64,000 nucleotides of DNA, from the NCBI GenBank assembly GCA_018266105.1, contig JAFEBA010000039.1, positions 319 through 64,318 on the forward strand, given 5' to 3'. A program made the translations under genes and the position numbers. Source of the stretch: a bacterium. Its GTDB lineage: Bacteria > Vulcanimicrobiota > Xenobia > Xenobiales > JADMJV01. The notes under the pieces were generated by a model that searched no databases, was not told where the DNA came from, and saw nothing but the letters and a program-made list of their open reading frames with translations. Below, piece by piece: positions 17,753 to 26,029 of this stretch. The first letter of the stretch is position 1. Every line of letters starts with the position of its first letter.

Positions 17753-19714
17753 ATGAAGAAATGGCTGCTGGTGCTGGCCCTGGCCGCGGGTGCCTGGGCG
17801 GATAAACCGAAAGTCAGCTTGCTGCGCAGTGAGAACACTTTTAAGCAGCTGGGCTGGAAGGCCCGTTGGGAATGGCAGGGAGCCAAGACCGCGCTGGAAC
17901 ACCTGGGCCTGCAGGTGGAGGTGGTCAATGAAAACCAGTTGGGAAAAATCTCCACGCCGGTGCTGGTGATGTGCAATGCCCGCAATTTGGAGGAGAGTAG
18001 CCTCAATTCCATTCGCAAGCATCTGGCCGGTGGGGGGAAGCTGCTGGCCAGTTATCAGACCTCCTACAGGAAAGCCGACAACACCAGTTGGGATCCCAAT
18101 GGACTGGCGCTGGGGCCGGAGTTGGGCGTTAAATTCACTCGCTGGAACGGCACCGCTGGTGAAACCGAGGCCTTAAAGCTGGCCCCTCCCTATGGTTTGA
18201 TTCCGCTGGCCCGCCATCAGGCTATGATCGTTGAGGCTTCGCCCGAGAGTTACGTTCTGGCCCAGTGGGATAAGCCGGCTGAGGCCCCCAGCATTGTGCA
18301 GAAGGGCGGCGCTATCTATCTGGGCGAGGATTTGCTGGTGCCTGAGAATAGCCACAGCAAACAGGTGCTGGGACTGCTGGCTGGACTCCTGAATCGTCTG
18401 GATTCTAAGCTTCGCCTGAGCCTGCCCAAGACCAGTCCGCCGCTGGTCGATCCTCAGCTGGCCTTTTCGGCTCTGCCCCCCCAACCCGGAGAGCCAACCG
18501 TAAGGGTAGGCCTGGGCACCTTGGTGGCACCCGATGGGGCTCTGGACTTTTCTGCGAATCGCACCATTCTGAGCGACAAAAACAAGCCGCTGGGCAAGCA
18601 TCTGCATATCCTGGAAAAGGATGGCCAGTTGGTCCAGGTCCTGCCTCAGAAGGAGATCAAACTTGGGTCAGAGCTGACCCTATCGGCTTCGCCTTATCTG
18701 AATTGTTGGCAGGAGAACGCCAACGACACCGTGCGCTGGACGGCCTACCGCGGCAAGTTGACCTTGAAGGCGGGCGAGAACGGCATCAGCGCCATCAACC
18801 AGTTGCCGGCCGACGCTTATCTGGCCGGCGTGATTCCCAGCGAGGTTCCGTTCACGTTTCCTGGTGAGGCCTTAAAAGCCATGGCGGTTGTAGCCAGAAC
18901 CTACGCATTGAGCCATCTTGGCCGTCATAACGCTGAGGGTTTTGACGTCTGTAGCGAAGTGCATTGCCAGGTCTATCGCGGTTTGGCGGCCGAGCATCCC
19001 TACACCACCGCGGCCATTCAGTCCACCCGGGGAGAGTTGCTGAAGTTTCGAGACAAGCCGGCGGATTGTTCCTTTCACGCCTGCTGCGGTGGCCACGGGG
19101 TGGACGCCAAAGACACATGGCCGGGGATGACCGACAAAAGCTACCTGGCGGGCACCTATGATCAGTTGCCGGCTTCGCCTCAGGCCGACTTGACCCAGGA
19201 GGCCGCTTTTCGAGGCTGGCTGGACGGTCGTTATCCCGCCTACTGCTCGAGCGCCGGGCGTTTCCGATGGGAGGAAACGATGCCATGGTCGCAGTTCGAG
19301 AGCAAGCTGAAAGAGTCGGTGCCGGTGATGGTGGCCAACGCCACTTTGACCAGTTTGAAGAACGTCGAAGTCACCCGACGTGATCGTTCGGGACGGGTGG
19401 CTGAACTCAAGCTCAGCGCCGAGCCCACGGATTTGACCCTGGGTGGGGATAGCGTGCGCTGGTTGACCAGCGCCGGCAAGATCGGAGCCGGAGGGTTGCA
19501 GAGCAGCCTGTTCTACCTGGACATTTCGGGCGAAGGCGAGGCCAAGATCATCCGTCTGCGCGGCGGCGGCTGGGGCCATGGAGTGGGACTCTGTCAGGAA
19601 GGTGCGGCCGGACGCGCTCGTTCCGGTCAGAACTACCGACAGCTACTGATGCACTATTATCCAGGAACGGTTTTAGTCAGTCCCGAGCCCATTCCCACTC
19701 AGGTCTTTCCTTGA
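17753..19714 (+). CDS. Secreted SpoIID/LytB-domain protein with N-terminal amidotransferase-like domain
   Basis: 653 residues with a signal peptide (MKKWLLVLALAAGAWA). Residues about 20-230 resemble a glutamine-amidotransferase-like Rossmann domain (PVLVMCNARNLEESSLNSIR, HLAGGGKLLASYQTSYR) seen in some carbohydrate-active proteins. After a linker, residues about 340-640 form the SpoIID domain: LPADAYLAGVIPSEVP, EALKAMAVVARTYAL, FHACCGGHGVDAKDTWPG and GGGWGHGVGLCQEGAAGRA. SpoIID is a lytic transglycosylase acting on peptidoglycan denuded of peptides. It lies 30 bases after murQ, consistent with feeding MurNAc products into recycling. Its end overlaps the convergent GNAT gene by 16 bases. Confidence 0.85.
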   Translation: MKKWLLVLALAAGAWADKPKVSLLRSENTFKQLGWKARWEWQGAKTALEHLGLQVEVVNENQLGKISTPVLVMCNARNLEESSLNSIRKHLAGGGKLLASYQTSYRKADNTSWDPNGLALGPELGVKFTRWNGTAGETEALKLAPPYGLIPLARHQAMIVEASPESYVLAQWDKPAEAPSIVQKGGAIYLGEDLLVPENSHSKQVLGLLAGLLNRLDSKLRLSLPKTSPPLVDPQLAFSALPPQPGEPTVRVGLGTLVAPDGALDFSANRTILSDKNKPLGKHLHILEKDGQLVQVLPQKEIKLGSELTLSASPYLNCWQENANDTVRWTAYRGKLTLKAGENGISAINQLPADAYLAGVIPSEVPFTFPGEALKAMAVVARTYALSHLGRHNAEGFDVCSEVHCQVYRGLAAEHPYTTAAIQSTRGELLKFRDKPADCSFHACCGGHGVDAKDTWPGMTDKSYLAGTYDQLPASPQADLTQEAAFRGWLDGRYPAYCSSAGRFRWEETMPWSQFESKLKESVPVMVANATLTSLKNVEVTRRDRSGRVAELKLSAEPTDLTLGGDSVRWLTSAGKIGAGGLQSSLFYLDISGEGEAKIIRLRGGGWGHGVGLCQEGAAGRARSGQNYRQLLMHYYPGTVLVSPEPIPTQVFP

Positions 19715-20190
19715 AGGATCAGTTGCATGATGGCCACGTCTCTCCACTGACCTCCCACCCAGCCAATCTCGCGCTGAACGCCCACCATCTCATAGCCAAA
19801 TCGCTTATGAAATCGAATTGAGCCGGTGTTTTCTGCCCAGATCTTGGCCACCACGTGGTGATAGTGCAGGGCTCTGGCCCGATCCAAAAGTTCTTGTTGC
19901 AGTGGTCGCCCTATGCCTCGGCCCAGCAGGCTGCGATTCAGAAAGATAGAGGTCTCGCAGCAGCGGTCGTAGCCTGGACGGGGCGAGTATCTTTTGACCA
20001 CTCCCCAGCCCGCCACGCCCCCGTTCAGTTCTAAAACCAGCCAGACTTCTCGAGGGTCCATGGCCCCCAGCTGGTCTCGAATCTCCTGTCCCGTGGCGGG
20101 CGCAGCCATGGTGGAGTCCATTGCTTCCACCGATTGCCGCTGAATCGTGGCGATTGCTTCCGCGTCAGCGGAAACGGCTTCTCTGAGCAT
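19699..20190 (-). CDS. GNAT N-acetyltransferase (phosphinothricin-acetyltransferase-like)
   Basis: 163-residue Gcn5-related acetyltransferase. The acetyl-CoA motif appears as LLGRGIGRPLQQELLDRA, followed by the HHVVAKIWAENTGSIRFHKRFGYEMVG segment typical of the PAT/Bar-like subfamily; those enzymes acetylate small amines such as amino-acid analogues. Substrate unknown. Starts within the 3' end of the cvpA-like gene (26-base overlap on the same strand), so it is translated from the same mRNA. Its 3' end overlaps the convergent SpoIID gene. Confidence 0.85.
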   Translation of the reverse strand: MLREAVSADAEAIATIQRQSVEAMDSTMAAPATGQEIRDQLGAMDPREVWLVLELNGGVAGWGVVKRYSPRPGYDRCCETSIFLNRSLLGRGIGRPLQQELLDRARALHYHHVVAKIWAENTGSIRFHKRFGYEMVGVQREIGWVGGQWRDVAIMQLILQGKT

Positions 20191-21076
20191 GACGAGGCAA
20201 CTTGTAGCTTTCTTCGCGAATTTCCGTCAGCAGCTGGTCGATCTTCAACTCCTTGAGTTTCTGGCGCAACACCGGGTCCTGGGCCACCTGAGAGATCTTG
20301 GGATTGTCCATCACCTCTTTGTAGTTGCCGGCCCGAATGGCCTCGGCGATCTGAGGGTCCTGAGAGAGTCCCACCATGATCGGGTTGCTCATGAACTCCT
20401 GCACCTTGGGATGTGCTTGGAACAGGGTAAACAGTTGAGGGTCGTTGCAGACGACCGAAAGATCGGTCAGGGTTTTCTCCATCTTTTCGTCGAGCGGATT
20501 CACCTGGTGGACCACCGGCGCAAAGATCGAATTCTCCACCTGTTCTGCCCAGACCTCACCTTGCTCGGGCGGGGGACCAACTTCTAACACCTGGCGAAGC
20601 TCGGTCTCTTTGATGGTGCCCCAGGGACCGGGATGTTTTTCGCGGTAGGTCACCATGGCGTCGGAACGGCGCACGACGCGTTGGGCTCTTCCAATGGCGG
20701 CGATACCTGAGAAAATCAGAACACTGATTCCCAGACCCCAAACCACGCCGAATGCCAGTCCGGTGTAGGCTTCCCAAGGCAGGACTTTGGGCTGTCCGGC
20801 TTCTTCTCGAGCTTTGGCCTGTTTCTTAATCGGGATGCCGATGGCGAAATCCAAAACGATAAACAGGACCACTCCGATGACCAGGGCGCCGCCGAGAGGA
20901 GCAAAGATTTTGGGGACGCTCGAGGGCAGAAAGATCGCGCCCAGACCCTTGAAGGGCTGGCAGAGTAGACCGGCTACGGCCAGCGCCAGCAGCGAGGCGA
21001 ACATTCTGACCAGCCCTCGCTTGTATCCGCTGTAGGCGAATAGGCCAATCAGAAGCAGTCCAATCAGGTTAATCAT
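20165..21076 (-). CDS. CvpA-family membrane protein with charged C-terminal region
   Basis: About 303 residues. Four membrane segments in the first 150 residues, with the CvpA pattern INLIGLLLIGLFAYSGYKRG at the N-terminus. The long soluble tail (about 170-303) contains repeats of helices with PNPIMVGLSQDPQIAEAI-like, NPKISQVAQDPVLRQKLKEL-like segments. This resembles the tail of bacterial colicin V production-like proteins that may link the membrane to signalling. ATG at 21076 chosen; an upstream ATG at 21139 would add residues before the first membrane helix and overlap the divergent gene. It is coupled to the GNAT gene behind it. Confidence 0.8.
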   Translation of the reverse strand: MINLIGLLLIGLFAYSGYKRGLVRMFASLLALAVAGLLCQPFKGLGAIFLPSSVPKIFAPLGGALVIGVVLFIVLDFAIGIPIKKQAKAREEAGQPKVLPWEAYTGLAFGVVWGLGISVLIFSGIAAIGRAQRVVRRSDAMVTYREKHPGPWGTIKETELRQVLEVGPPPEQGEVWAEQVENSIFAPVVHQVNPLDEKMEKTLTDLSVVCNDPQLFTLFQAHPKVQEFMSNPIMVGLSQDPQIAEAIRAGNYKEVMDNPKISQVAQDPVLRQKLKELKIDQLLTEIREESYKLPRHAQRSRFR

Positions 21077-21133
21077 AGTCTCGGGCTTCCCGAAAAACAG
21101 GGTCCCTCCTGGAGTCTTCGCGAACCTGCCCGG

Positions 21134-22534
21134 ATGCAAATTCGATCTTTGTTTATCCTGGCACTTTCGCTTACTCTACCTTCTATGGCTCAAGACAAGG
21201 CGCGCTTCATTCTGACCTCCAAGCAGCCGTCGCTTCATCTCAGCGAACAGGCGCCTCTGATTTTTCGCAACCTGGAACAGCCGGAGGAGTCCAGTTTCAC
21301 CGTCATGGTTGACCCCGAACAGAAGTTTCAGGAGCTGGTGGGGATTGGCGGTGCCCTGACCGATGCATCGGCCGAAACCTTCGCCAAACTGCCCTCCGAT
21401 AAGCAAGAAGAGTTGTTGACCGCATACTACGATGCGGAAAAGGGTCTGGGTTACACGCTGGGCCGCACACACATTCATAGCTGTGACTTTTCTAGCCAGA
21501 TGTACACTTACTGTGCTGACGGCGATCGAGAGCTGAAGACCTTTTCGATCGAACCTGATCGTCGCTATCGGTTGCCTTTTATCAAGCGCGTGCTGGAGAA
21601 GAATCCCCGGCTGACTCTGTTTGTTTCGCCCTGGTCTCCTCCGGCCTGGATGAAGAACAATCACGATATGCTGCACGGGGGCAAGCTGTTGCCGGAGTTT
21701 CGTTCCAGCTGGGCCCAGTATTATGTTCGCTTCATTCAGGCCTACCAGGACGAAGGAGTGCCCATTTGGGGTCTGACGGTTCAGAACGAACCGATGGCAG
21801 CCCAGACCTGGGAGTCCTGTATCTATACCGCCGAGGAAGAGCGCGACTTTGTCAGGGATTTCCTGGGGCCGGCACTTTTTAAGGCCGGTATGAAAGACCT
21901 CAAGTTGATGGTTTGGGATCACAATCGCGGTCTGGCCTACCAACGGGGGGCAACCGTGCTCAGTGACCCCGAGGCCGCTCGCTACGTATGGGGCACCGCA
22001 TTCCACTGGTATGTGGGCGACATGTTTGAGACCTTGTCGCGTCTGCACGATGCTTTCCCGGATAAGGCGATCTTTTTCAGCGAAGGTTGCAACTACCCGT
22101 TCAACTGGAGCACCTTCGAAGACTGGAAGTGGGGTGAGAACTATGGCCACTCTATGATCCACGACTTCAACCACTGGTCCACCGGTTGGACCGACTGGAA
22201 CGTGTTGTTAGACGAACAGGGTGGCCCCAACCACGTCCAAAACTTCTGCTTTGCCCCGGTTCATGCCGACACCCGCAAGGGTACGCTGCACTATCAAAAC
22301 AGCTACTATTACATCGGCCACTTTTCTAAGTTCGTGCGCCCGGGCGCGCGCCGCCTGGCCTGCACCAGCACCCAGACCGATTTGGAAGCAACCGCTTTCG
22401 AAAACACCGACGGCTCTAAAGTCGCCGTGATGATGAATCGGACCGAAAAAGCCCAGGCCGCTCAACTCTGGGTTCACGGCAAGGTGGCCCGGCTGCAACT
22501 GCCAGCCCACTCCATCGCGACGGTGATCTTCTAG
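21134..22534 (+). CDS. Secreted GH30 glucosylceramidase-like beta-glycosidase
   Basis: 466-residue extracellular or periplasmic retaining beta-glycosidase of family GH30 (glucosylceramidase type). Signal peptide MQIRSLFILALSLTLPSMAQ. The N-terminal family block FQELVGIGGALTDASAETF is followed by the catalytic acid/base in LTVQNEPMAAQTWES (Glu219) and the nucleophile in IFFSEGCNYP (Glu317). SPWSPPAWMK and GWTDWNVLLDEQGGPN are family hallmarks. The C-terminal small beta domain ends RLQLPAHSIATVIF. Both catalytic glutamates are present. It could hydrolyse glucosylceramide or beta-glucosides. Divergent from the cvpA-like gene. Confidence 0.92.
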   Translation: MQIRSLFILALSLTLPSMAQDKARFILTSKQPSLHLSEQAPLIFRNLEQPEESSFTVMVDPEQKFQELVGIGGALTDASAETFAKLPSDKQEELLTAYYDAEKGLGYTLGRTHIHSCDFSSQMYTYCADGDRELKTFSIEPDRRYRLPFIKRVLEKNPRLTLFVSPWSPPAWMKNNHDMLHGGKLLPEFRSSWAQYYVRFIQAYQDEGVPIWGLTVQNEPMAAQTWESCIYTAEEERDFVRDFLGPALFKAGMKDLKLMVWDHNRGLAYQRGATVLSDPEAARYVWGTAFHWYVGDMFETLSRLHDAFPDKAIFFSEGCNYPFNWSTFEDWKWGENYGHSMIHDFNHWSTGWTDWNVLLDEQGGPNHVQNFCFAPVHADTRKGTLHYQNSYYYIGHFSKFVRPGARRLACTSTQTDLEATAFENTDGSKVAVMMNRTEKAQAAQLWVHGKVARLQLPAHSIATVIF

Positions 22535-22566
22535 GGGCTTGGGCGCTCAGCAGGAATACCGGCTAT

Positions 22567-23793
22567 CTAGGTGCCGATAGGGCGGGCCAGGGCGATAGCC
22601 TCGGGTTTGAGGGTTTTGAGCTCCTTGACGACCGCGTCCATATCCGGGAAGCGGTCGTCACGGTCTTTGGAGATCATCTTGAGGATGCAGTTCGCCAGGG
22701 CCTCGGAGATCTGAGGTCTGATTTCGCGTGGATTACGCGGTTCATCCTGGACATGCTTGATGACCACGTGAATGGCTTCATCACCGTCAAAGAGCTTCTC
22801 GCCCGTCAGAATCTCGAAACCCATCGCGCCCAGAGCATACTGGTCGCAGCGTCCGTCCAACTGTTTCTCGCCCAGAATTTGTTCGGGCGGCATATAGTGG
22901 GGGGTGCCGATGGCGGAGCCGGTCTGGGTCAGGTCGGAAGTGCCGGCCTGGCGAGCCAGTCCGAAGTCCATCACCTTGCAGCCCTGAGCGGTCAGAATGA
23001 TGTTGTCCGGTTTCACATCCCGATGGATGACTCCGTGGGAGTGGGCGTGGGCCAGGGCCTCGGCCAATTCAATGAGTAAATTGACGGCCTCGGGAATGTC
23101 CATCCGACCTTTTTGCAGGCGGCTGCGCAGCGTTTCGCCTTTGATGAACTCCATGATGATGTAGCGCAGTTTATTTTGCTGAGCGGATTTGTAGATGCGC
23201 ACGATGTTGGGGTGCTCAAGCTTCTGGCAGAGAGCGACCTCCCGATCGATGCGGGCCACAAAGTCGGCCTGCTCCATGGCGCCATCCGAGAAGACTTTCA
23301 CGGCGACGGAATCGCTTTCACGCAGGGTGCGGTCAGGAACCCCCTGGAAAACCTTGGCGAATCCGCCCGCACCCACGAACCGAATCAGGCGATACTGTTC
23401 GACCATGGACATGGCCAGCGGCTCCTCGCCCGCCGAGGCGGTCAGATCCTCGATTCTGCGCAGGCGATCATAGCGAACCTTGGCCCGTAGAATGGCGCTT
23501 ACAATCAGCGCTCCGATCAGGGCCGGGATGAAATAGACGTGGGCCAGGCTGGGGCCCCACTTACCGAAGATGGCGTTGCCCACCAGCGCGCCGGTCAGAC
23601 CAATGGCGGTCGCGGATAAGCGCCCGTTGTTGAAAGGCGAGGGATAAATGGATTCAGACAACAGCCCGATGCCGCAGCCGATCCCCACCATCACAGCCAG
23701 ACCCAGGAGATTGCCCAAGACCATAATCATCAGCACCAGCGCCAGCACGAATAGGGCACCGTAACCGATAAGATGGAATGTCTCTCTGTTCAC
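22567..23793 (-). CDS. Membrane Ser/Thr protein kinase (PknB-like catalytic domain)
   Basis: 408 residues: N-terminal membrane region with about three to four helices (residues ~10-105), then a Hanks-type kinase domain (about 133-395). All catalytic motifs are intact: glycine loop VGAGGFAKVFQG, lysine in VAVKVF, catalytic loop VIHRDVKPDN, MDFGLAR and GTPHYMPPEQI. The order (membrane first, kinase last) is the reverse of PknB, which has the kinase N-terminal. No sensory PASTA or other extracellular domain, so regulation may come through the membrane helices. Divergent from the receiver-kinase gene 75 bases away. Confidence 0.93.
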   Translation of the reverse strand: MNRETFHLIGYGALFVLALVLMIMVLGNLLGLAVMVGIGCGIGLLSESIYPSPFNNGRLSATAIGLTGALVGNAIFGKWGPSLAHVYFIPALIGALIVSAILRAKVRYDRLRRIEDLTASAGEEPLAMSMVEQYRLIRFVGAGGFAKVFQGVPDRTLRESDSVAVKVFSDGAMEQADFVARIDREVALCQKLEHPNIVRIYKSAQQNKLRYIIMEFIKGETLRSRLQKGRMDIPEAVNLLIELAEALAHAHSHGVIHRDVKPDNIILTAQGCKVMDFGLARQAGTSDLTQTGSAIGTPHYMPPEQILGEKQLDGRCDQYALGAMGFEILTGEKLFDGDEAIHVVIKHVQDEPRNPREIRPQISEALANCILKMISKDRDDRFPDMDAVVKELKTLKPEAIALARPIGT

Positions 23794-23867
23794 CTGGCTG
23801 AATTTCCCTCTAGTAGTTTGATCTACCTGCCACAGGAATGGTGTGGGAAATGCAAAAAAGGGCGGCG

Positions 23868-25094
23868 ATGAACGGGATGTTATTGGTGGTTGACGATAAC
23901 CTGATCAGCCGGGAATTGATGCATCGCCGTCTGATTCGCGAAGGTCACGAAATTGTGGTGGCTGAATGCGGCAACTCAACTCTCGAAGCGGTGGCTCTGC
24001 ACCCCGTGGAGCTGGTGTTGTTAGATTTGAATATGCCCGATATTTCGGGCATAGAAGTGCTGGAGGTGCTGCGTCGACGCTTCACCCCGATTGAGCTTCC
24101 CATTTTGATGATTTCATCCACCGACGACGTGAATACGATGGTTCGAGCCATTGATGCCGGAGCCAACGACTACTTCACCAAGCCCGTTCAGTTTGAGCTG
24201 CTCTTTGCCAAAATTCGCCATCTTTTGCGGCTGCGACCTAAGGTCGTGGTGCTCGACCCCCAGGAAGACCTGCCGTTGGAGCTACCTGGATCCTACCAGT
24301 CGGGTGAGCGTGTTGCCCATTATTGGCTGGAAGGCTCGCTGGGAAAAGGCGGTATGGGTGAGGTTTTCCGCGCTCAGGATACCCGTCTACTGCGCCAGGT
24401 GGCCCTCAAGTTGATCACCGACGAACCCAAGCCCGGGCAGGCCTTGCAGCGCTTCATCACCGAAGCACGCGCGCTGGCCCGTGTGGATCATCCGGGAGTG
24501 GTCAAAATCTACGAGATCGGCCTGCAGCCCTGTCGGTTTATTGCGATGGAGCTGATCGAGGGCAAGCTGCTTTCGGACGCTCTCAAGGTCATTGCCGACA
24601 TCCCCACCATCGTGAAGCTTTTTATCCAGTTGCTCGAAGCCCTTGAGGCCATTCATCTCGAGGGCGTGGTTCATCGCGACCTCAAGCCGCATAACGTGAT
24701 GGTCACTCTGGATGGCCAGCTCAAGGTCATGGATTTTGGCCTGGCCCGCACCGAGGTGGATCCCATGAAAGGCGACAGCCTTTACGGAACTCCCCACTAC
24801 ATGGCTCCGGAAGCTTTCAATCCAGACCTGGGCCACGTGGATGCTCAGAGCGACCTCTTCGCCGTCTCTGTGATGCTTTATGAGTGCCTGCAGGGCGAGC
24901 ACCCATTTCCTGCCAAGAATCTGGGTGAGCTGATCATGGCCTTGGCTCACCACGAACCAGAGCCTCTGGATGTGTCGGTCGATTTATGGCTGGCGATTCA
25001 GCGGGGGATGCGACGCGAGAAGCGTCTGCGCTTCGCCACCGCGCGCGAGTTCGCCCAGGCTCTGCGCAGCTCCATCATGTCTCCACAATCCTGA
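23868..25094 (+). CDS. Receiver-domain / Ser-Thr kinase fusion protein
   Basis: About 408 residues joining a two-component receiver domain to a Hanks-type kinase. The receiver (1-120) has LLVVDDN, phospho-accepting Asp53 in LLDLNMPD, SST and YFTKPV. The kinase (about 145-405) has GKGGMGEVFRA, VALKLI, VVHRDLKPHN (HRD at 269-271), MDFGLAR (DFG 289-291) and YGTPHYMAPEAF. Both halves look catalytically intact, so Asp phosphorylation may switch the Ser/Thr kinase. ATG at 23868 is preferred, with AAGGG upstream; in-frame ATGs at 23838 and 23850 would add 4 to 10 residues. The stop is followed 14 bases later by the selenoprotein-like gene, probably one operon. Confidence 0.9.
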   Translation: MNGMLLVVDDNLISRELMHRRLIREGHEIVVAECGNSTLEAVALHPVELVLLDLNMPDISGIEVLEVLRRRFTPIELPILMISSTDDVNTMVRAIDAGANDYFTKPVQFELLFAKIRHLLRLRPKVVVLDPQEDLPLELPGSYQSGERVAHYWLEGSLGKGGMGEVFRAQDTRLLRQVALKLITDEPKPGQALQRFITEARALARVDHPGVVKIYEIGLQPCRFIAMELIEGKLLSDALKVIADIPTIVKLFIQLLEALEAIHLEGVVHRDLKPHNVMVTLDGQLKVMDFGLARTEVDPMKGDSLYGTPHYMAPEAFNPDLGHVDAQSDLFAVSVMLYECLQGEHPFPAKNLGELIMALAHHEPEPLDVSVDLWLAIQRGMRREKRLRFATAREFAQALRSSIMSPQS

Positions 25095-25108
25095 CCTAAG
25101 CTGGGAGC

Positions 25109-25987
25109 ATGAAGACTCTGCTGCTGTTTTTTCTGCTCACTCTCTCGGCCCTGGCCCAGGAACGTATCCAGTGGTATGCCAGCTGGGACATGGGCCTTCG
25201 TCAGGCCAGGGTAAGTGGCCGACCGATCTTGCTGATCGCGGCCGCCCCCCACTGTCATAACGTGTCCGGTATCTGGTGACCCGGTAAGCAAGCCATGGAC
25301 AGGAGTTTCCTGTCCAAACCCGAGGTGGTGCAGGCCTCGCGACAATTTGTCTGCATTCGACTGGCGACCTACGAGAGTTTTGAAGAAGCGCAGGTGTTGC
25401 GCGGCATCTTTTTGGGGGGATCGGGTCAGGTCGAGAACACAACTTTTGCCCTTCTCAGTCCTGACGGTAAGACTCCGCTGGTGTACTCTGGCCGCAGTCC
25501 CGACTTCGCTTTTGTGAATTCACAGCAGATGGCCGACACGATGGGACGTATCGCCCGACACTTCGGGGGTCGGTCCAGCGGCGAGTTGCCGACCGTGGTC
25601 AATTTGCGCCTGGCCGTGAACGTGGCTGCCTGCGATGGCTTGCCCGTAGTGGAACTGGTGTCTGAGGACCCGGCCCAGTTGCGAAACTGGCAGAGTCGGC
25701 TGGCGGCGGTGGCATGGGAGCCTGCCCTGCTGGGAAAGGCGGTCTATTGTTTGGAGCGCCGGCAGGTCTCGAAACCGGGACTGGTGGTGCTGGCTCCGGG
25801 GAAATTCGGCCAGGATAGTCAGCAGATCGGTTGGTTAGATCCGGACTCCGCCACACTCGGCTCCGACCTGTTGCGTCTGCTGGCTGGCTACCACGCGGCC
25901 GAGAAGAATGCGCACGAGCATATCTTCGAAGGCAAACGCAAGGGAGTTTTCTGGCAAACTCAGATCCCGGTCACTGATCCTCACTGA
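25109..25987 (+). CDS. Probable selenocysteine-containing thioredoxin-like secreted protein
   Basis: A 292-residue exported protein read through an in-frame TGA at codon 57 (25277-25279), which I interpret as selenocysteine. Signal peptide MKTLLLFFLLTLSALAQ, then a thioredoxin-like opening (WDMGLRQARVSGRPILLIAA) and the redox-type segment HNVSGIW-U-PGKQAMD, followed in the same frame by KPEVVQASRQFVCIRL and SGQVENTTFALLSPDGK, the expected order of a thioredoxin-fold protein. A bacterial SECIS-like hairpin follows the TGA (25297-25315). Without read-through the upstream part is a 56-residue stub and the downstream part lacks a ribosome site and an exported N-terminus. The alternative is a nonsense mutation in a Cys-containing gene. 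The upstream ribosome site is weak. Confidence 0.72.
25297..25315 (+). promoter_or_regulatory. Bacterial SECIS-like hairpin
   Basis: GGACAGGA (25297-25304), 3-base loop GTT, TCCTGTCC (25308-25315): a perfect 8-bp stem inside the coding sequence. The loop starts 26 bases after the TGA at 25277-25279 and its first base is G, both as in the published bacterial SECIS consensus (small apical loop, G in the first two loop positions, short fixed distance to the UGA). It would recruit SelB. Confidence 0.7.
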
Positions 25988-26029
25988 CCCGGGAAGGCAG
26001 CACTCGACTCGGGGCGAAAAGGGCCGGCG

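Noticed and set aside
21176..22174. 332-residue minus-strand open frame opposite the GH30 gene
   Set aside because: Shadow. The plus-strand gene has both catalytic glutamates and a signal peptide.
25295..25987. Independent gene starting at ATG 25295
   Set aside because: There is no ribosome site before it, and the upstream frame carries the signal peptide and thioredoxin-like start. Read-through of the TGA explains both better.
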